Origin: Eupeodes corollae
Taxonomy: Eukaryota > Arthropoda > Insecta > Diptera > Syrphidae
DNA: 64,000 nucleotides
Assembly (NCBI RefSeq): GCF_945859685.1
Contig: NC_079148.1
Coordinates: 27,601,946 to 27,665,945, forward strand
Direction of reading: 5' to 3'
A program made the translations under genes and the position numbers. The notes beneath the pieces are model-generated. The model was not told where the DNA came from. It did no database searches and saw nothing but the letters and a program-made list of their open reading frames with translations. Numbering within the stretch: position 1 is the stretch's first letter; each line of letters begins with the position of its first letter. Positions 9,820 through 20,649 of this stretch are shown here, piece by piece.

Positions 9820-12259
9820 CCCATATAGCAATATTGATTGGAAAATAAGTTTATGAATTAGTATTTTATTTTTGGTAGATAGTGGTGATTTTCTGTTAAT
9901 AAATGGATAAAGCATATTGATAGCAAGATTAATTTTCTTTAATGTGGTGTTAATATGAACCCTATAGGTAAGTTTGGTATCTAGATGTACTCCAAGATAC
10001 TTTACAGTCTGATTCCAATTGATTATATTTCCATTAATATGGATTTGGCTGCTGGGAAGGAAACAAGATTTTCTTTTTCGGGAAAAAAAGATGGCTTGCA
10101 TTTTTCCAGCATTGAGTTTAATCTTCCATTTGCTATAATATATTTCTAAAATTTTAATCGCATTTTTTAGATTTGTCTCAATATTGAGAGAAAATTCATG
10201 CGATGAAAAAATTGCGGTGTCATCAGCAAATAATGCTGATTTGCAAAAGGAAGCACTGGGAAATCAGAAGTATATATGTTGTATAGAGATGGTCAAAGGA
10301 CGGATCCTTGTGGCACTCCAAAACAGAAAGAACGTAAATTTGAAATACCACTATTGACATGCACTTGAAAACATCTACCAGACAGGAAACTTTGAACGAT
10401 CTTACACAAGTACACTGGAAATTTAAAATTTATCATTTTATATACAAAACCATCGTGCCATACAGAATCGAAAGCTTTTTCTATATCTAAAACTATCATT
10501 CCTGTTGACTGTCCATGTAAACGATGTTCTTTAACATGGTTACAAATTCTTTGTATTTGATGGGATGTGCTGTGACAACTTCTAAAACCAAATTGCTCGT
10601 CAGGAAGGAGATTTGAATTTGAAACAAACTTTGAAATTTGATCTTTTATGACTTTTTCATAAATTTTACTTATGCTGCTTAGTAAGCTAATAGGTCTGTA
10701 GCTTGAAGAAACATCTGGAGGTTTACCAGCTTTCAAAATAGGCACAACTTTTGCCTTTTTCCAAACATTGGGGAAATATTGAAGTTTAAGACATGAATTG
10801 ATTATAAATGTTAAGTAACCTAATCCCGTTCCTTGACAGGTTTTTCAGATAAACATTTTTAATACCATCTAAACCTCCGGCTTTCCGAGTTACGAGGTCT
10901 TTAATAATATTCTTTATGTTTTCTTCGTTAACAAAAGCATTTGATGGTGTTGTCATATTTAGAGCATTTGGACTTTGACGAGATCATTTGTCTCCCTGTC
11001 ACCTAAGTTTTGTGAAACCAAATGGTTTTTTGAAAAATTCCTTGCAAGTTCTTCAGCCTTTTTCATTGTCGGTGAAGTATATTGACGTCGAGTCCTTTAG
11101 AAATGGAAGAGTTCTATTTTTATTTTTAACAATTTTAATGATATTCCAAAAAGGTTTATCGTTTTATCTAGAGAACTTAGCTTTTTATTCCATTCATGGT
11201 TCCGATGTTTCATAAGCTTATTTGTTATCATCTTACTGAAATAAGAAACCATTCTTCTAGAGAAGGGTTGACGATAACGTTGCCAATTCGTTTGATGGAG
11301 ATTTTTCAATTTGATTAGTTCTAGTATATTAGATGGTAATTTTGTATGTAAAGTTTCTCTCTTTACTCTTTTAGGCACACTTTCATCTATTGCAGAGTTT
11401 ATTTTTTCTGTAAAGTCATGAATCAAAAGATCCACATTATCTTTACAGTTAATATTTTCGAGCTGTGTAGGGTTACTTTGGATTTTTTTATTGATTTTTC
11501 TTCTAAAGCAAAAACCAGTTTGCTTTTTTAAGATCTTGAAAGTATTGCACATTTTTTTCACCCGACCATAAAAGGTCACAAAAAACAGGATTATGGTCAG
11601 AGCTGAGAGCTTGAAAACTAGTTGGTTGGGATATAAGACATGGTACATTTGACACAAACAAGTCAAGAACAGAAGGACTACCACGTGAACCTGAAGGATA
11701 ATATGTTGGACAAGGAGGGTAAGAAATATTAATTGGAATTGACAAGGGCAGACTTGCTAAGATATTTCCCCAAGCGTTAGCTCTTAAACATCCCCAATCT
11801 CTATGGCGACAGTTAAAGTCACCGCCTATCAAAAAACCACCGCTAATTGTAAAAAGCTTTTTTAAATCTTGGGTTAACCATTTTCTTTTGAGTTCAGAAG
11901 AAGTTCCACCGGGAAAGTACACAGACAAAATTTTTATTGATGTTTGGTTTTTAAGCATAATTTTGATACCAATACTTTCAACAACTCGTGTCGGAATTAT
12001 TGGTAAAAGCGAATGTCGAATTGACCTCCGTACTATAATTGCAAACCCCACCACCCATTTGATCAACTCTATCCAACCGATAGTATTTGAAATTGGATGA
12101 TGGAAGTTTGATTACAGAACTTAGCCAAGTTTCAGTTAGTAGTGCGATGCCAATGTCATTACTATTCAGAAAATTTAAAAACTCTTGAAACTTATTTCGA
12201 ATGCCTTTAGCATTCCAAGTTACAATTTGTATGTGTGTGTCTGTCATATTACTTAGCAT
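9820..12259 (-). pseudogene. Jockey ORF2 (endonuclease plus reverse transcriptase), broken
   Basis: ORF2 nicks the target and copies the RNA there. It overlaps the end of ORF1 by a few bases. Endonuclease: VTWNAKGIRNK and LLTETWLSS (12259-11978), a frameshift near 12060, then FLIGGDFNCRHRDWG and SSDHNPVF (12066-11503), which carry the expected metal-binding Asp/Asn/His residues. A second shift near 11530 leads to the linker (11684-11097). RT: YRPISLLSSISKIYEK (about 10690), FGFRSCHSTSHQI, VLDIEKAFDSVWH (first catalytic Asp), FGVPQGSVL at about 10295, then a shift, then LFADDTAIFSS at about 10205-10235 (catalytic FADD) and VKYLGVHLDTKLTY (about 9975-10010). The sequence then runs into the N gap. 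At least four frame breaks are visible. Confidence 0.87.
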
Positions 12260-13591
12260 TGGATTTTGAATACAAAAACTTATTTGCTAAACGTGCGATC
12301 GCATTAAATTGATCTACTCTAGTTTTACAAACAGATAAGCTATTAATCATTTCAAAACAGAGAGCATTTAATTCATACATAGAAAAGAGATTGACATTCG
12401 TATCAACATTGTTGTTGCCAACCATGTTGCTAGTTGTGGTTGCATTGGGAGTTGAGTGTTGAGTGAGTGATGAGTGAGAATCCCACGCGATATGAGTGGG
12501 AGAAGGGTTGGGCATATGCGAGCTTGAGTTCGCGCAGCTTTTATTCGGAACATCAACACGTCGCTTGTGCGGGAGTGGGAGCATAGGAAAGTCATTTATT
12601 GATGACAGTGAAACCGGTTTTAGAACAGAGTTAAATGTAGGCTCCGCTTGTGGTGGTGAAGCATGAGGTGATGAGTGACGATTTGGTGTTCGAACAGCTG
12701 ATTTCTCTCTTATTTGCAGATATTTAATTCTACTGATGCATGATGGGTCAGTAGACTTATGATTCCCACTGCAGTTGGCACATTTTACAGCAGCAGCATT
12801 GTCGCATTCAGATGTGTTATGATGGCCAGCGCAATTGGCACAAAAAGTTTTAATGTGACAATTTCTTTGCCCATGCCCAAACATTTGGCAATTGTGGCAT
12901 TGTGTGAGCTTACCTTTGATTTTCTTTTGGAAATTCCAATTCACTTGGGTGTGAAGAATAGATCGAAAATTCTTTTTAACATCAGTTAATTTAATAGATC
13001 CATTCATAAGAGACACAAGATAAAAGGTATCAATGTAATGATCATAGTTCTTAGTTATTTTTTTTACTTCAATGCACTGAAGACCGAGTGAAATAAGTTC
13101 ATTTTTAAGAGAATCTATCTCTAAATCTTCTAAGCCGTATAGCACAACTTTAAATGATTTTGTTCCTTTTAAATCGTGAGTGAAATATTGACAATTTTCA
13201 TCTTTGAGTTTTTTTATCACTATATATTAAATGATGCAAGCGATTCACACACTATCTTTATTCCAATTGAAAGTTTTTTGATTGAATAATCGTTCACTTT
13301 TAATGTTTTCATGAGCGCGTGAATATATTCTGGCGATTTTCGCAGAACTTTAATTGGTGGCACATATTATACATTTTTAGCGGGAGGTGGTTCTAAGTCT
13401 TCCATATCCGAATTGTCAGTATCTGGATGACATTGAAGCGGGGTAAATCTATTTTTATATACAGGATTCATCGTTGAACACAATTTTTTATCCGAGGACA
13501 AGTGTTTGTCCCCGGGAACCGGCGATCTTATACGTTTGGGAATGGTGTCTAACGAAAGCTTACGAATAGAAAAAGAACACGTCTTATGCAA
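12249..13591 (-). pseudogene. Jockey ORF1 (gag-like nucleic-acid-binding protein), broken
   Basis: ORF1 proteins of Jockey LINEs coat the element RNA. Two open pieces are seen: 13591-13367 (contains TIPKRIRSPVPG and an acidic DNSDMEDLEPPP stretch) and 13220-12249 (323 residues), separated by stops. The longer piece holds GTKSFKVVLYGLEDLEIDSL, the usual RNA-recognition-like block before the knuckles (residues about 20-40). Three cysteine knuckles follow: CHNCQMFGHGQRNC, CANCAGHHNTSEC and CANCSGNHKSTDPSC (residues about 113-160). A Ser/Pro-rich tail and a C-terminal helical segment follow. The 5' part of the gene, including its real start, is gone. Confidence 0.88.
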
Positions 13592-14540
13592 TCGAAAGCA
13601 CAGCTTAAACTGACGATGCTTTGGCTGGTCAAAAATTCCTTTGCTTGAGCCGATGTGTGAGAGCTTGCATTTTCATGATGAAGAATGATTCGCCTCTTCT
13701 TTTGATTTTTCGAATTTCTCCGATGACTTCTAGCAAACAAATGGTCGTATACCAATCAGAATTGACTGACTTGCGTTGCTCTAACGCTACTGTCTCCACA
13801 TGACTGGTAGATCCGAAAAAGCAGGTAACCATTTGTTTCGATGTGCTTCTTCCGCGAACAACTTTTGTTGGCTTTGGCTCATTATGGAAGACTTATACAG
13901 TCGATTGCTGTTTTGTTTCGGGCTTATACGCATAGATCCATGATTTGTCACCTGTGTAGATATTTAACTCTGCCTTTGATGCACTTTGACCGTACCACCA
14001 TTTCCTTGCACCAATCTACACGACCTTTCTTTTGAGCGTTTGTAAGGTTATGCGGGATCCAACGCGAAAAAATCTTTTTCACGGCAAATGTTCATGTAAT
14101 ATCTTTTGATGCTTGATGCTAGTCTTACTAAAGCCTAAAGATGCTTCTATCTCATGATATGTAACATGTCGATCTTGCTTTATCACTTCATGCACAGCAT
14201 CGATATTTTGTGGCACACCAACCGATTTTGAACGACCTTAATATAATTCGTCCTGGAACGAACGACGACCATGATTGAATTCGTTATACCAGTTTCTTAC
14301 ACTGATATAGGGTGGTACTTTATCGCTGTAGAAAGAACTAAGTTCAACGCTGCAATCTTGTCTTGATAATCAACGTCAAAAGTTATGAAACATAATCAAA
14401 CGAAAATGTTCACGAGTTAATTCCATTTTTTGCCCGAAATGAATTTTTCAAGTTACTGTCAACAACACAAATCGCACTCAAAACAGACATGTTCTGTAGA
14501 AGGTTCGTCCAATAGGTTTCATAATTAGGATTTGTTTTTG
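13592..14540 (-). mobile_element. Mariner, irritans-type relic (3' part missing)
   Basis: The transposase starts at the minus-strand ATG at 14426: MELTREHFRLIMF, the well-known N terminus of irritans-subfamily mariners. Seen downstream: VRNWYNEFNHGRRSFQDE (about 14290), HVTYHEIEASLGFSKTS (about 14150), TGDKSWIYAY (about 13945; first catalytic Asp present), TSKQMVTCFFGSTSHVETV (about 13830), then RRIILHHENASSHTS (about 13680). The mariner motif there is normally HHDNAS, so the second catalytic Asp reads Glu. The third-Asp block (PYSPDLAP in the family) is absent, because the match ends at about 13592 where the Jockey LINE begins. In-frame stops occur near 14378 and 14238, and shifts are frequent. 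Inactive. Confidence 0.87.
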
Positions 14541-15434
14541 AAATTACTCTAATATGGTCAAAGTCTGATAAAAGACGAATTAGATTCAATAAGTTTGATC
14601 TTAATTTCCATTGTTAATATTTTGCTTAATTTATAATTAAATTTTACCTAACGTACTTAAACTGTTTGAGCCTTTTTTTTGTATTAAAATACATATTTTG
14701 AAAACATACTAATACTATTTTTGCAAGTGATAAATCAGTGCAGTATCGTAAATTAATTCATTAAGACAATTTGTAAACAACCATAACAACTTCTCGGCGG
14801 TTAATCTTTCGTTTTTGAAGATAAGGCAATAATTCATGATTTAAAAAATTCCTGTCAAAATAGGAAAAGGCATATTCAATTCATCTTCATTCCTCCACCA
14901 CAACAGAAATAATGATCCACAATGTCATCTATTCAATGGGCCTCTTCTTATTTCTCCATCCCCGTCTGATTTTCAGGGCGTGAAATTATAAACTTATTAA
15001 AACTTTAGATACAAATGATTTCCTTAAGATTCTAACTTCTAATAAAACTGAAGTCGACTTAGAAAAAAGTGAAGCAGAGGCTTTTTTGGACATTAACCGT
15101 GGCGGCGGCGGCGCTGAGCTAAAACAAACAAACCTTTAGAAAAGGAGGATCTCACCAAAAATGTTATTCACAGGGATGAAATTTACGAGGACATAAAATC
15201 ACTTCCTTTTTCCCTGCTCCTATAATATATTCTTGAGAATGGATGTATGATATAACCGACAAGTTCTTCCTGATGTGATTCGGCTATTTTCTTATAGTGG
15301 CATCGTCGACTTAAATTCGAGTCATATTCCAGGAGCTGGAATAAAATATCTTATCCTCGGGAGTTTTGGTGAAAGTAAGCGTAAAATGAAACTACTGCCA
15401 TTACTATCGCAATTGTTGGCCGAAACAGGCATTG

Positions 15435-15482
15435 GCGGCGACGACGACGACGAAGAAGAGAACGAGGATGAGGAAGAAAAAG
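15435..15482. repeat. GAC/GAA-rich trinucleotide repeat
   Basis: GGCGGCGACGACGACGACGA grading into GAAGAAGAG and GAGGAAGAA units. Confidence 0.85.
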
Positions 15483-15993
15483 ACCAGAAGAATGGTATAA
15501 GGATGTGGATCTGGATGATGCTCCTGTGAAGATTCTTAAAATGTCATACAATATTTTATCCTCGTTTAATACCCCCGGCCCTGGTGCTTCTGTGTATTCT
15601 TTGAAGGTAATTTTATAGGAACCCTTCTTTTCAGCTTGATCTGATTTCGTATGCTGGCAAATGGAGGTCCTTGTAAATAATTCAATGCTTGATGCGTATC
15701 AAGGACTCCTTGATGCCAGCCATCAGCCACATACGAGTCGAGTAGCTATCTTTCCTTGTTCGTCGTTCGTCGCTTGCTTGTTGGTTGTTCGTAGTTGGAT
15801 GTCGGATGGATTTCACATGTTGCCCTTTGGTGGCAACAACTGCCAGCTGCCAACAGACGACACAAACCACCTACGACTCCATCTGAAGTCCCGATGCGGA
15901 TGATCCGGGATAAATGTTTGCACTGTGCCATATTTTTCGGTTTATGCTCCTCCGCGTCCTGACTTACCCTGAACCCTACCAACACCCACCCAG

Positions 15994-16020
15994 CGACCGA
16001 CGACGACGACGACTACGATG
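15994..16020. repeat. (GAC)n microsatellite
   Basis: Five GAC units with flanking degenerate copies. Confidence 0.85.
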
Positions 16021-17816
16021 ACAAGAGAATTGTGCAAGGACGAAATGCGGGGAGGTTTTTAAGCTGAAATTAAAGGAGCACACTGTGGATGGTGGTTGAG
16101 GGTTATTTTTTTTTCAAGTGAATTGCCTGTGGAACACTTAAAACAGTGAAAGCGCGCTACGCTCCGCTCTGCTGTCAGAGTTGTTCAATTATTCTGATGA
16201 ATGGGCTGCAAATTGAAATTTTATGGAGAGAAATGTTATTTAATGTTCCGGAGGGGGGCGCTTCATGTTCGTTTGTTTGTTCTTTGTTATATGTTATACC
16301 AACAGATGGGGCTATAGGGAAGAGGGATGCTATAGTGTATATGGATGGGAAGAAGGGAGGTGGTGACTGAGAGAGGGATGAGGAGAGTGCGGGCGGGAAG
16401 TTAGCTTCAACACAGCACAAAGTTAAATGAAACGAACCCATGTGAAATGAAATGGATTTTCGGGAGGAATTTAGGATTGTTTTTTTTTTAGTTGTTCTTC
16501 ATTTAAGTCTCTCATTCAGAAAACACATGCAGAACAGCCCCAAAGTGTAAATCGGTGAGAGAAGTGGGTGATGGTTAAATGTAACGACTTGGTAGCAATT
16601 TGTTTTCTTAGCTTGATATGACTTTCCAGTTATGTTGTTTGTTTCTCTGGATAAGGTATTCGGTATCTATCTATATATGTAGAAGTATTTTATATAAACA
16701 AAGAAAAGATTAATGAGTATGGATTTGAAATTGTCTTTTATTAGCAGAAAAGCAGATGCTGTCTTTTTATATAAATGTATAAACATTGGTTTGTATGTTT
16801 GTAGGTTACGCGGAAGATCCAAATAAGAAATTGAACTCGAGAATCAATTAAATCCGAGGATTTTCTGAGATGGGTATGCATATATGGTTAAGGCCTCAAG
16901 GACGATGTGATGGCAGGATTGGATTCGAGGAAATAAATAGAAATATTTGAAAATGTTATTGTGAGTGGTTTGGAGCACACGCTTTTTGTTTTCTTAACTT
17001 GAGATAAGATATTATGGTGACCTTTAATCAAAAAAAGGGAAGTAACAATGTAACAAGAAAATTTTGTTCAGTGAAAATCATACTATTCAATATTTGTCCA
17101 GCTAATATATGAAAATGGAAAAATACAGGATGTTCTTGTGCTGTTATGATATATACTTAGTGTTTCTGTCACTTTAATCTTAAGGCCTCAATAATTAAAC
17201 AACTCTTTCAGATTGTTAAACGCAACTTTCAAAGTCATTCAGTTACAACCAACCATTGCCTTGAGGCCAAATACAAATAATATCTAGTCTACAAAGCTTG
17301 CTTATAAAGAACTTATAATAATAAGTTTCTAAATGTTTTCAACAGTTTTAAAATATTTGTGTGTTATTGTCTTTTGAAATAATTGCAGTATAAATAGAAT
17401 TTTAAGAAAAAACCGTTTTTGTTTCGTATTAAGGATACAGTAAGGAACTTTTTTGTAGAGTGTTAAATTCTACATAATAATGTTAAAGGTTCAAATTGTC
17501 AGAGAATTGTTTTAGTTGTTGAGTTGTTGAAAAAATTTTTGCTATTGTACATGAAGCTTGAATAAATATAAAGGCCCTAATTGATCTTCCTGGTGAACAT
17601 CTGAATTGGAAGAAACAGGAACGTAACTTAAATATAAGATAAGAACCCTAAAGTATTTCAAAACAGTACCTAGTGCATCTGCAAATACCAGACTTCATGA
17701 TATTAATTAATTTGGCTAAATGGCCCATTTATGAAGAATAACTTATGAAAATCAATTTACGGGTGGGCCTGTAATGAAGCACTTTCAAATTTACGTTGTT
17801 GATGAGTCAGAAATGT

Positions 17817-17958
17817 AAGGTTTAACTTATGTTAACATCACCGGGAAAGCTTAAATTATCAAATATAAGACATTTTTAAAAACCATGAAGGTTTAACTTA
17901 TGTTAACATCACCGGGAAAGCTTAAATTATCAAATATAAGACATTTTTAAAAACCATG
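17817..17958. repeat. Perfect 71-bp tandem duplication
   Basis: The 71 bases at 17817-17887, beginning AAGGTTTAACTTATG, are repeated without a mismatch at 17888-17958. The surrounding DNA is unique. It is either a recent duplication or an assembly artefact. Confidence 0.95.
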
Positions 17959-18120
17959 AACCATTTCAAAAGTCTGAATTCACAAAAAATTTAGTAAAAA
18001 TCTCTTAGGATTGAATAATGGAACATGTCTTCTAAAGTATTAAAATCACTAAGTAACAATTAAAAAAAATTATTAATATGTAATACTAAGAGAAAATACT
18101 CTATCAGTTTTTAAAACAGC

Positions 18121-18261
18121 CTTCAGCTTCGGCTTCGCCTGACGTTTACCAGTTCAGCTGCTAATGACAGAAGTCTCATTTTAGAAATGTCATATTGGAC
18201 GTGTCATTCAAAGCAACCTCGAAACTGGCCCAACATAACGCACACAAAGCCGAAGCTGAAG
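18121..18261. repeat. Perfect 15-bp inverted repeat, possible MITE remnant
   Basis: CTTCAGCTTCGGCTT at 18121-18135 and its exact reverse complement at 18247-18261 enclose about 111 bases. More GC-rich than its surroundings. No coding capacity. Element status is a guess; no target duplication is obvious. Confidence 0.5.
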
Positions 18262-18840
18262 CGTGTTTGTGCTTCAGCCATAAAGTTTTAAGAATTAATT
18301 GTGTTTTTTTAATAACTTGTATTTATAATGAAGAACTGAAATTGGGTGACTAAATAAAGGTTTTTTCATTGTTTTAATGACATGACATTACGATGGAAGA
18401 GAAGTCAAAAAAAGGTGGTCCCCGATTCCCTCCGTCTTGCTGTACATCTGTCCTGGCCCCTACAGCTCAAAGCATTGGATCGATTGACTTAAAATTTGGA
18501 AGTTAAGGTTTTAGCTAATTCGCGTTAGGTGTTATTTTCGTTTTTTTAGAATAAAAATAACAGTAGTTACCATACAAACTTTTTAGTTGCATATCGAAAA
18601 TTTAAATTTTCTGAAATATATTCAGAAACCGATACATTTTTTTGTTAATTTTCTCAAATTCTTTTTTTCTTAACTTGGCGTCTTTTGACAAAAAAATGCT
18701 TGTATTGCTCTAGAAGGGTACCCTCCAAACAACCGTTATTTCGTTATTAATTTCGATAATCGATATCTCCAAAACGGGTCATCATTTTTTAAGGAATTGA
18801 AATTTTAAACGTATATTAATAAGTTCTACACTCTCACACC

Positions 18841-19130
18841 ATGACCGTGAAGACAATAAACGGCACAACTCTTGGGCAAAATATAGAAGTTGATGCTTCT
18901 ATATTAGCAACCCATTTCGAGAAACTCCTGAACAACAATCTCAATGAAAACGACCTTCCTGGTGAAAAGCGTATTCCATATGAATTCTTCATAAATTCAA
19001 CGGAATCTTTTCTAGAAGAGCTTAAAAAGGCTTACAACTCTATTTTTAATTTTGGAAAGGCACAGAAAAGCTTCAAGAAAAATACAATATTTCTTTTACT
19101 AAAGAAGGGTGACACAAAAGATCCAAAAAA
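18841..19130 (+). mobile_element. LINE ORF2 fragment (RT N-terminal part) with internal deletion
   Basis: The frame reads TVKTINGTTLGQNIEVDAS, LATHFEKLLNN, then jumps to FINSTESFLEELKKAYNSIF and SFKKNTIFLLLKKGDTKDP. The last block is the start of a LINE reverse transcriptase (compare I-x-P-L-x-K-K-G-D-x-x-x-P-x-N-Y-R-G). The expected segment with the K-A-P-G-x-D-G-I motif is missing between the two blocks, so it is internally deleted. The match stops at about 19125, exactly where the 172-bp tandem repeat begins. The fragment at 19980-20250 is probably a downstream part of the same family. Clade not determined. Confidence 0.65.
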
Positions 19131-19935
19131 AATCGAATTGACAGTTTTTTTACAAAAAATAAAAACCTAAAAAAAATTAATAAAAGTTGGTAGAAATTGA
19201 TTTTCGACTTAAACATCTTATCAAAACTTTGAGATATTGGCTTTAATTCACTTTCATATTTCAAAAAATATTGTTGTCAACATTCAGTAAAGTTTTGAAA
19301 AAAATCGAATTGACATTTTTTTTACAAAAAATTAACAAAGTTGGTAAAAAATGATTTTCGACTCAAATATCTTTTCAAAAATTGTAGGTATTGGCTTCAA
19401 ACTAATTTTATCTTATAAGAAATATTGTTTTCAACATTCGGTAAAATTAAAAAAAAAAAAAACGAATTGAAAGTTTTTTTTACAAAAAATAAAACTCTAA
19501 AAAAAAGCAATACTAAAACTTGGTAAAAATTTACTTTCGACTCAAATCAAAATCAAATGGGGTGGCGCAACAGTCCGTTGTGAACCAGGGCCTAGTGACT
19601 TACAAATCTCAACCATTCCTGTGTGCGAGTACTGTTGTCAGGAATGGAAGGGACCTACAATTTTAGGCCGAATCCGAACGGCTAGTTTGAGAAAGCACTT
19701 TTTTATGACAAGAATTACTCTTGAAGGACGCGAAAATTATTTTTTTTTAAATAAAGGTGGCACAGGCAGGGATTGAACCCAAGACCCCTTGCATGACAGT
19801 CCAACTTACTAACCATCATGAAACGGGTACTACTTTTTCGACTCAAATAGCTTTTCAAAAATTAAAAATATTGGCTTCATACTTATTTAATTTCGCAGGA
19901 AATATTGTTTGCATTATTCAGTATTTTTTATTTAA
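19126..19935. repeat. Degenerate tandem array, unit about 157-172 bp, split by a SINE
   Basis: Units share the anchor AATCGAATTGACAGTTTTTT, then ACAAAAAATAAAA, a TTGGTAAAAATTGATTTTCG block, ACTCAAATATCTTTTC and an AAATATTGTTTTCAACATTC block. The anchor C falls at 19134, 19306 and 19463, giving spacings of 172 and 157. The third unit is interrupted by the SINE at 19548-19835 and continues to about 19935. No coding capacity. A second array of the same unit lies at 20650-21410. Confidence 0.85.
19548..19835 (-). mobile_element. tRNA-derived SINE, inserted in the tandem array
   Basis: Minus-strand copy with the tRNA-like head at about 19755-19835 and a rather A-rich irregular tail at 19548-19555. 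TTTCGACTCAAAT occurs at 19535-19547 and again at 19836-19848, a perfect 13-bp target duplication, and the repeat unit can be read through it. The head is more diverged than that of the 24.3-kb copy (B-box area reads GGTTCAATCCC). Confidence 0.88.
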
Positions 19936-19939
19936 AAGC

Positions 19940-19979
19940 AGAGCCCCAACATGATGCAGAGAGCCCCAACATGATGCAG
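19940..19979. repeat. 20-bp direct duplication at the array/LINE junction
   Basis: AGAGCCCCAACATGATGCAG occurs twice back to back, exactly where the upstream tandem array ends and LINE coding similarity begins. Confidence 0.9.
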
Positions 19980-20250
19980 TTGATGATCAACAAACTACAG
20001 CAATATTGCTACTTACGGAATCTTCAACTCAATACGAGCAAATCGAAAATCATGAATTTTCGCAACGGACGAGGACGATTTGCTGGAAACGAAAAATCTT
20101 GAAATAGTCAAGGAGTATAAATATCTTGGTGAACTCATGACATTACAACTGTCTTTCAAAAAACACTTGCAAGAAAAACTAAAAGAATTAAAACGCGCGA
20201 TTGGAGTGTTGAGCAAGAGAAATATCCCTCCGAGCTCGAAGTATAAGATT
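19980..20250 (+). mobile_element. LINE RT C-terminal fragment
   Basis: The frame reads MINKLQQYCYLRNLQLNTSK then SKIMNFRNGRGRFAGNEKS, shifts near 20095, and continues as EIVKEYKYLGELMTLQLSFK then KHLQEKLKELKRAIG and SSKYKIF. This is the region just after the YADD box of a LINE reverse transcriptase (N-T-S-K-S-K-x-M followed by Y-K-Y-L-G). It is bounded on the left by the tandem array and on the right by the inverted-repeat structure starting near 20255. Probably the same family as 18841-19130. Broken and partial. Confidence 0.7.
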
Positions 20251-20649
20251 TTTAACTTTCCATAGGAAGTTATTGTAATGGGTCCGATTTGTCAAATTGA
20301 AAATTTTGACATTTCTCGACGTTTCAACGTCCCTAGTGTCGAAATAAAAGGTTTTTAGAAAGATGTATGTGAGTTCGTACGTCCGTACGTTCGCGATGTT
20401 TTTTTCGCCGTCAATAGCTCAAGAACCAGAAGAGTAATCGACTTCAAATAAATTTTGTTATACAGATAATAAGGCAGAAAGATGCAGAAAGAGCTTTTAA
20501 GAAAATTGAGTGGGTGGTTTTTTTACCATAGCAGTTTGAAAAAACGATGAACATTTTGGTAAACCTCACGAACCAAAAACGCTAGAGACTTGAATTAAAT
20601 TTTATATAATATATTGTAACGTGATAAAAAAGAAATATATTTTTTGAAA

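Larger units (their letters stand above)
9535..13591 (-). mobile_element. Jockey-clade LINE with ORF1 and ORF2, 200-N gap
   Basis: The longest single element in the window, about 4 kb on the minus strand. From high to low coordinates it carries a gag-like ORF1, endonuclease, reverse transcriptase and the start of the RT thumb region, then a run of N at 9620-9819 and a 3' end near 9535. The 5' end is cut inside ORF1, where it meets an irritans-type mariner in the same orientation at about 13591. The order ORF1 (zinc knuckles), apurinic-type endonuclease, RT, with no RNase H, is the known Jockey-clade plan. Several frameshifts and stops show that it is no longer active. A related but distinct Jockey relic lies at 41.1-42.9 kb. 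Confidence 0.88.
14545..18115. other. No gene or recognisable element
   Basis: I see no transposon protein motif or convincing exon. The DNA has GAC/GAA-rich microsatellites, T-tracts and short frames overlapping on both strands (for example 15661-15903 plus against 15682-15870 minus). The acidic frame at 15275-15529 is only the translation of a GAC/GAA repeat. A perfect 71-bp tandem duplication at 17817-17958 is listed separately. Confidence 0.5.

Noticed and set aside
9578..9856. Open frames crossing the N run
   Set aside because: Artefacts of translating undetermined bases.
15275..15529. A frame with a run of Asp and Glu residues resembling an acidic domain
   Set aside because: It is the translation of a GAC/GAA repeat, and the opposite strand is also open.
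18841..19170. A host gene of 109 codons
   Set aside because: The residues match a LINE RT N-terminal region with an internal deletion, and the last codons are tandem-repeat sequence.
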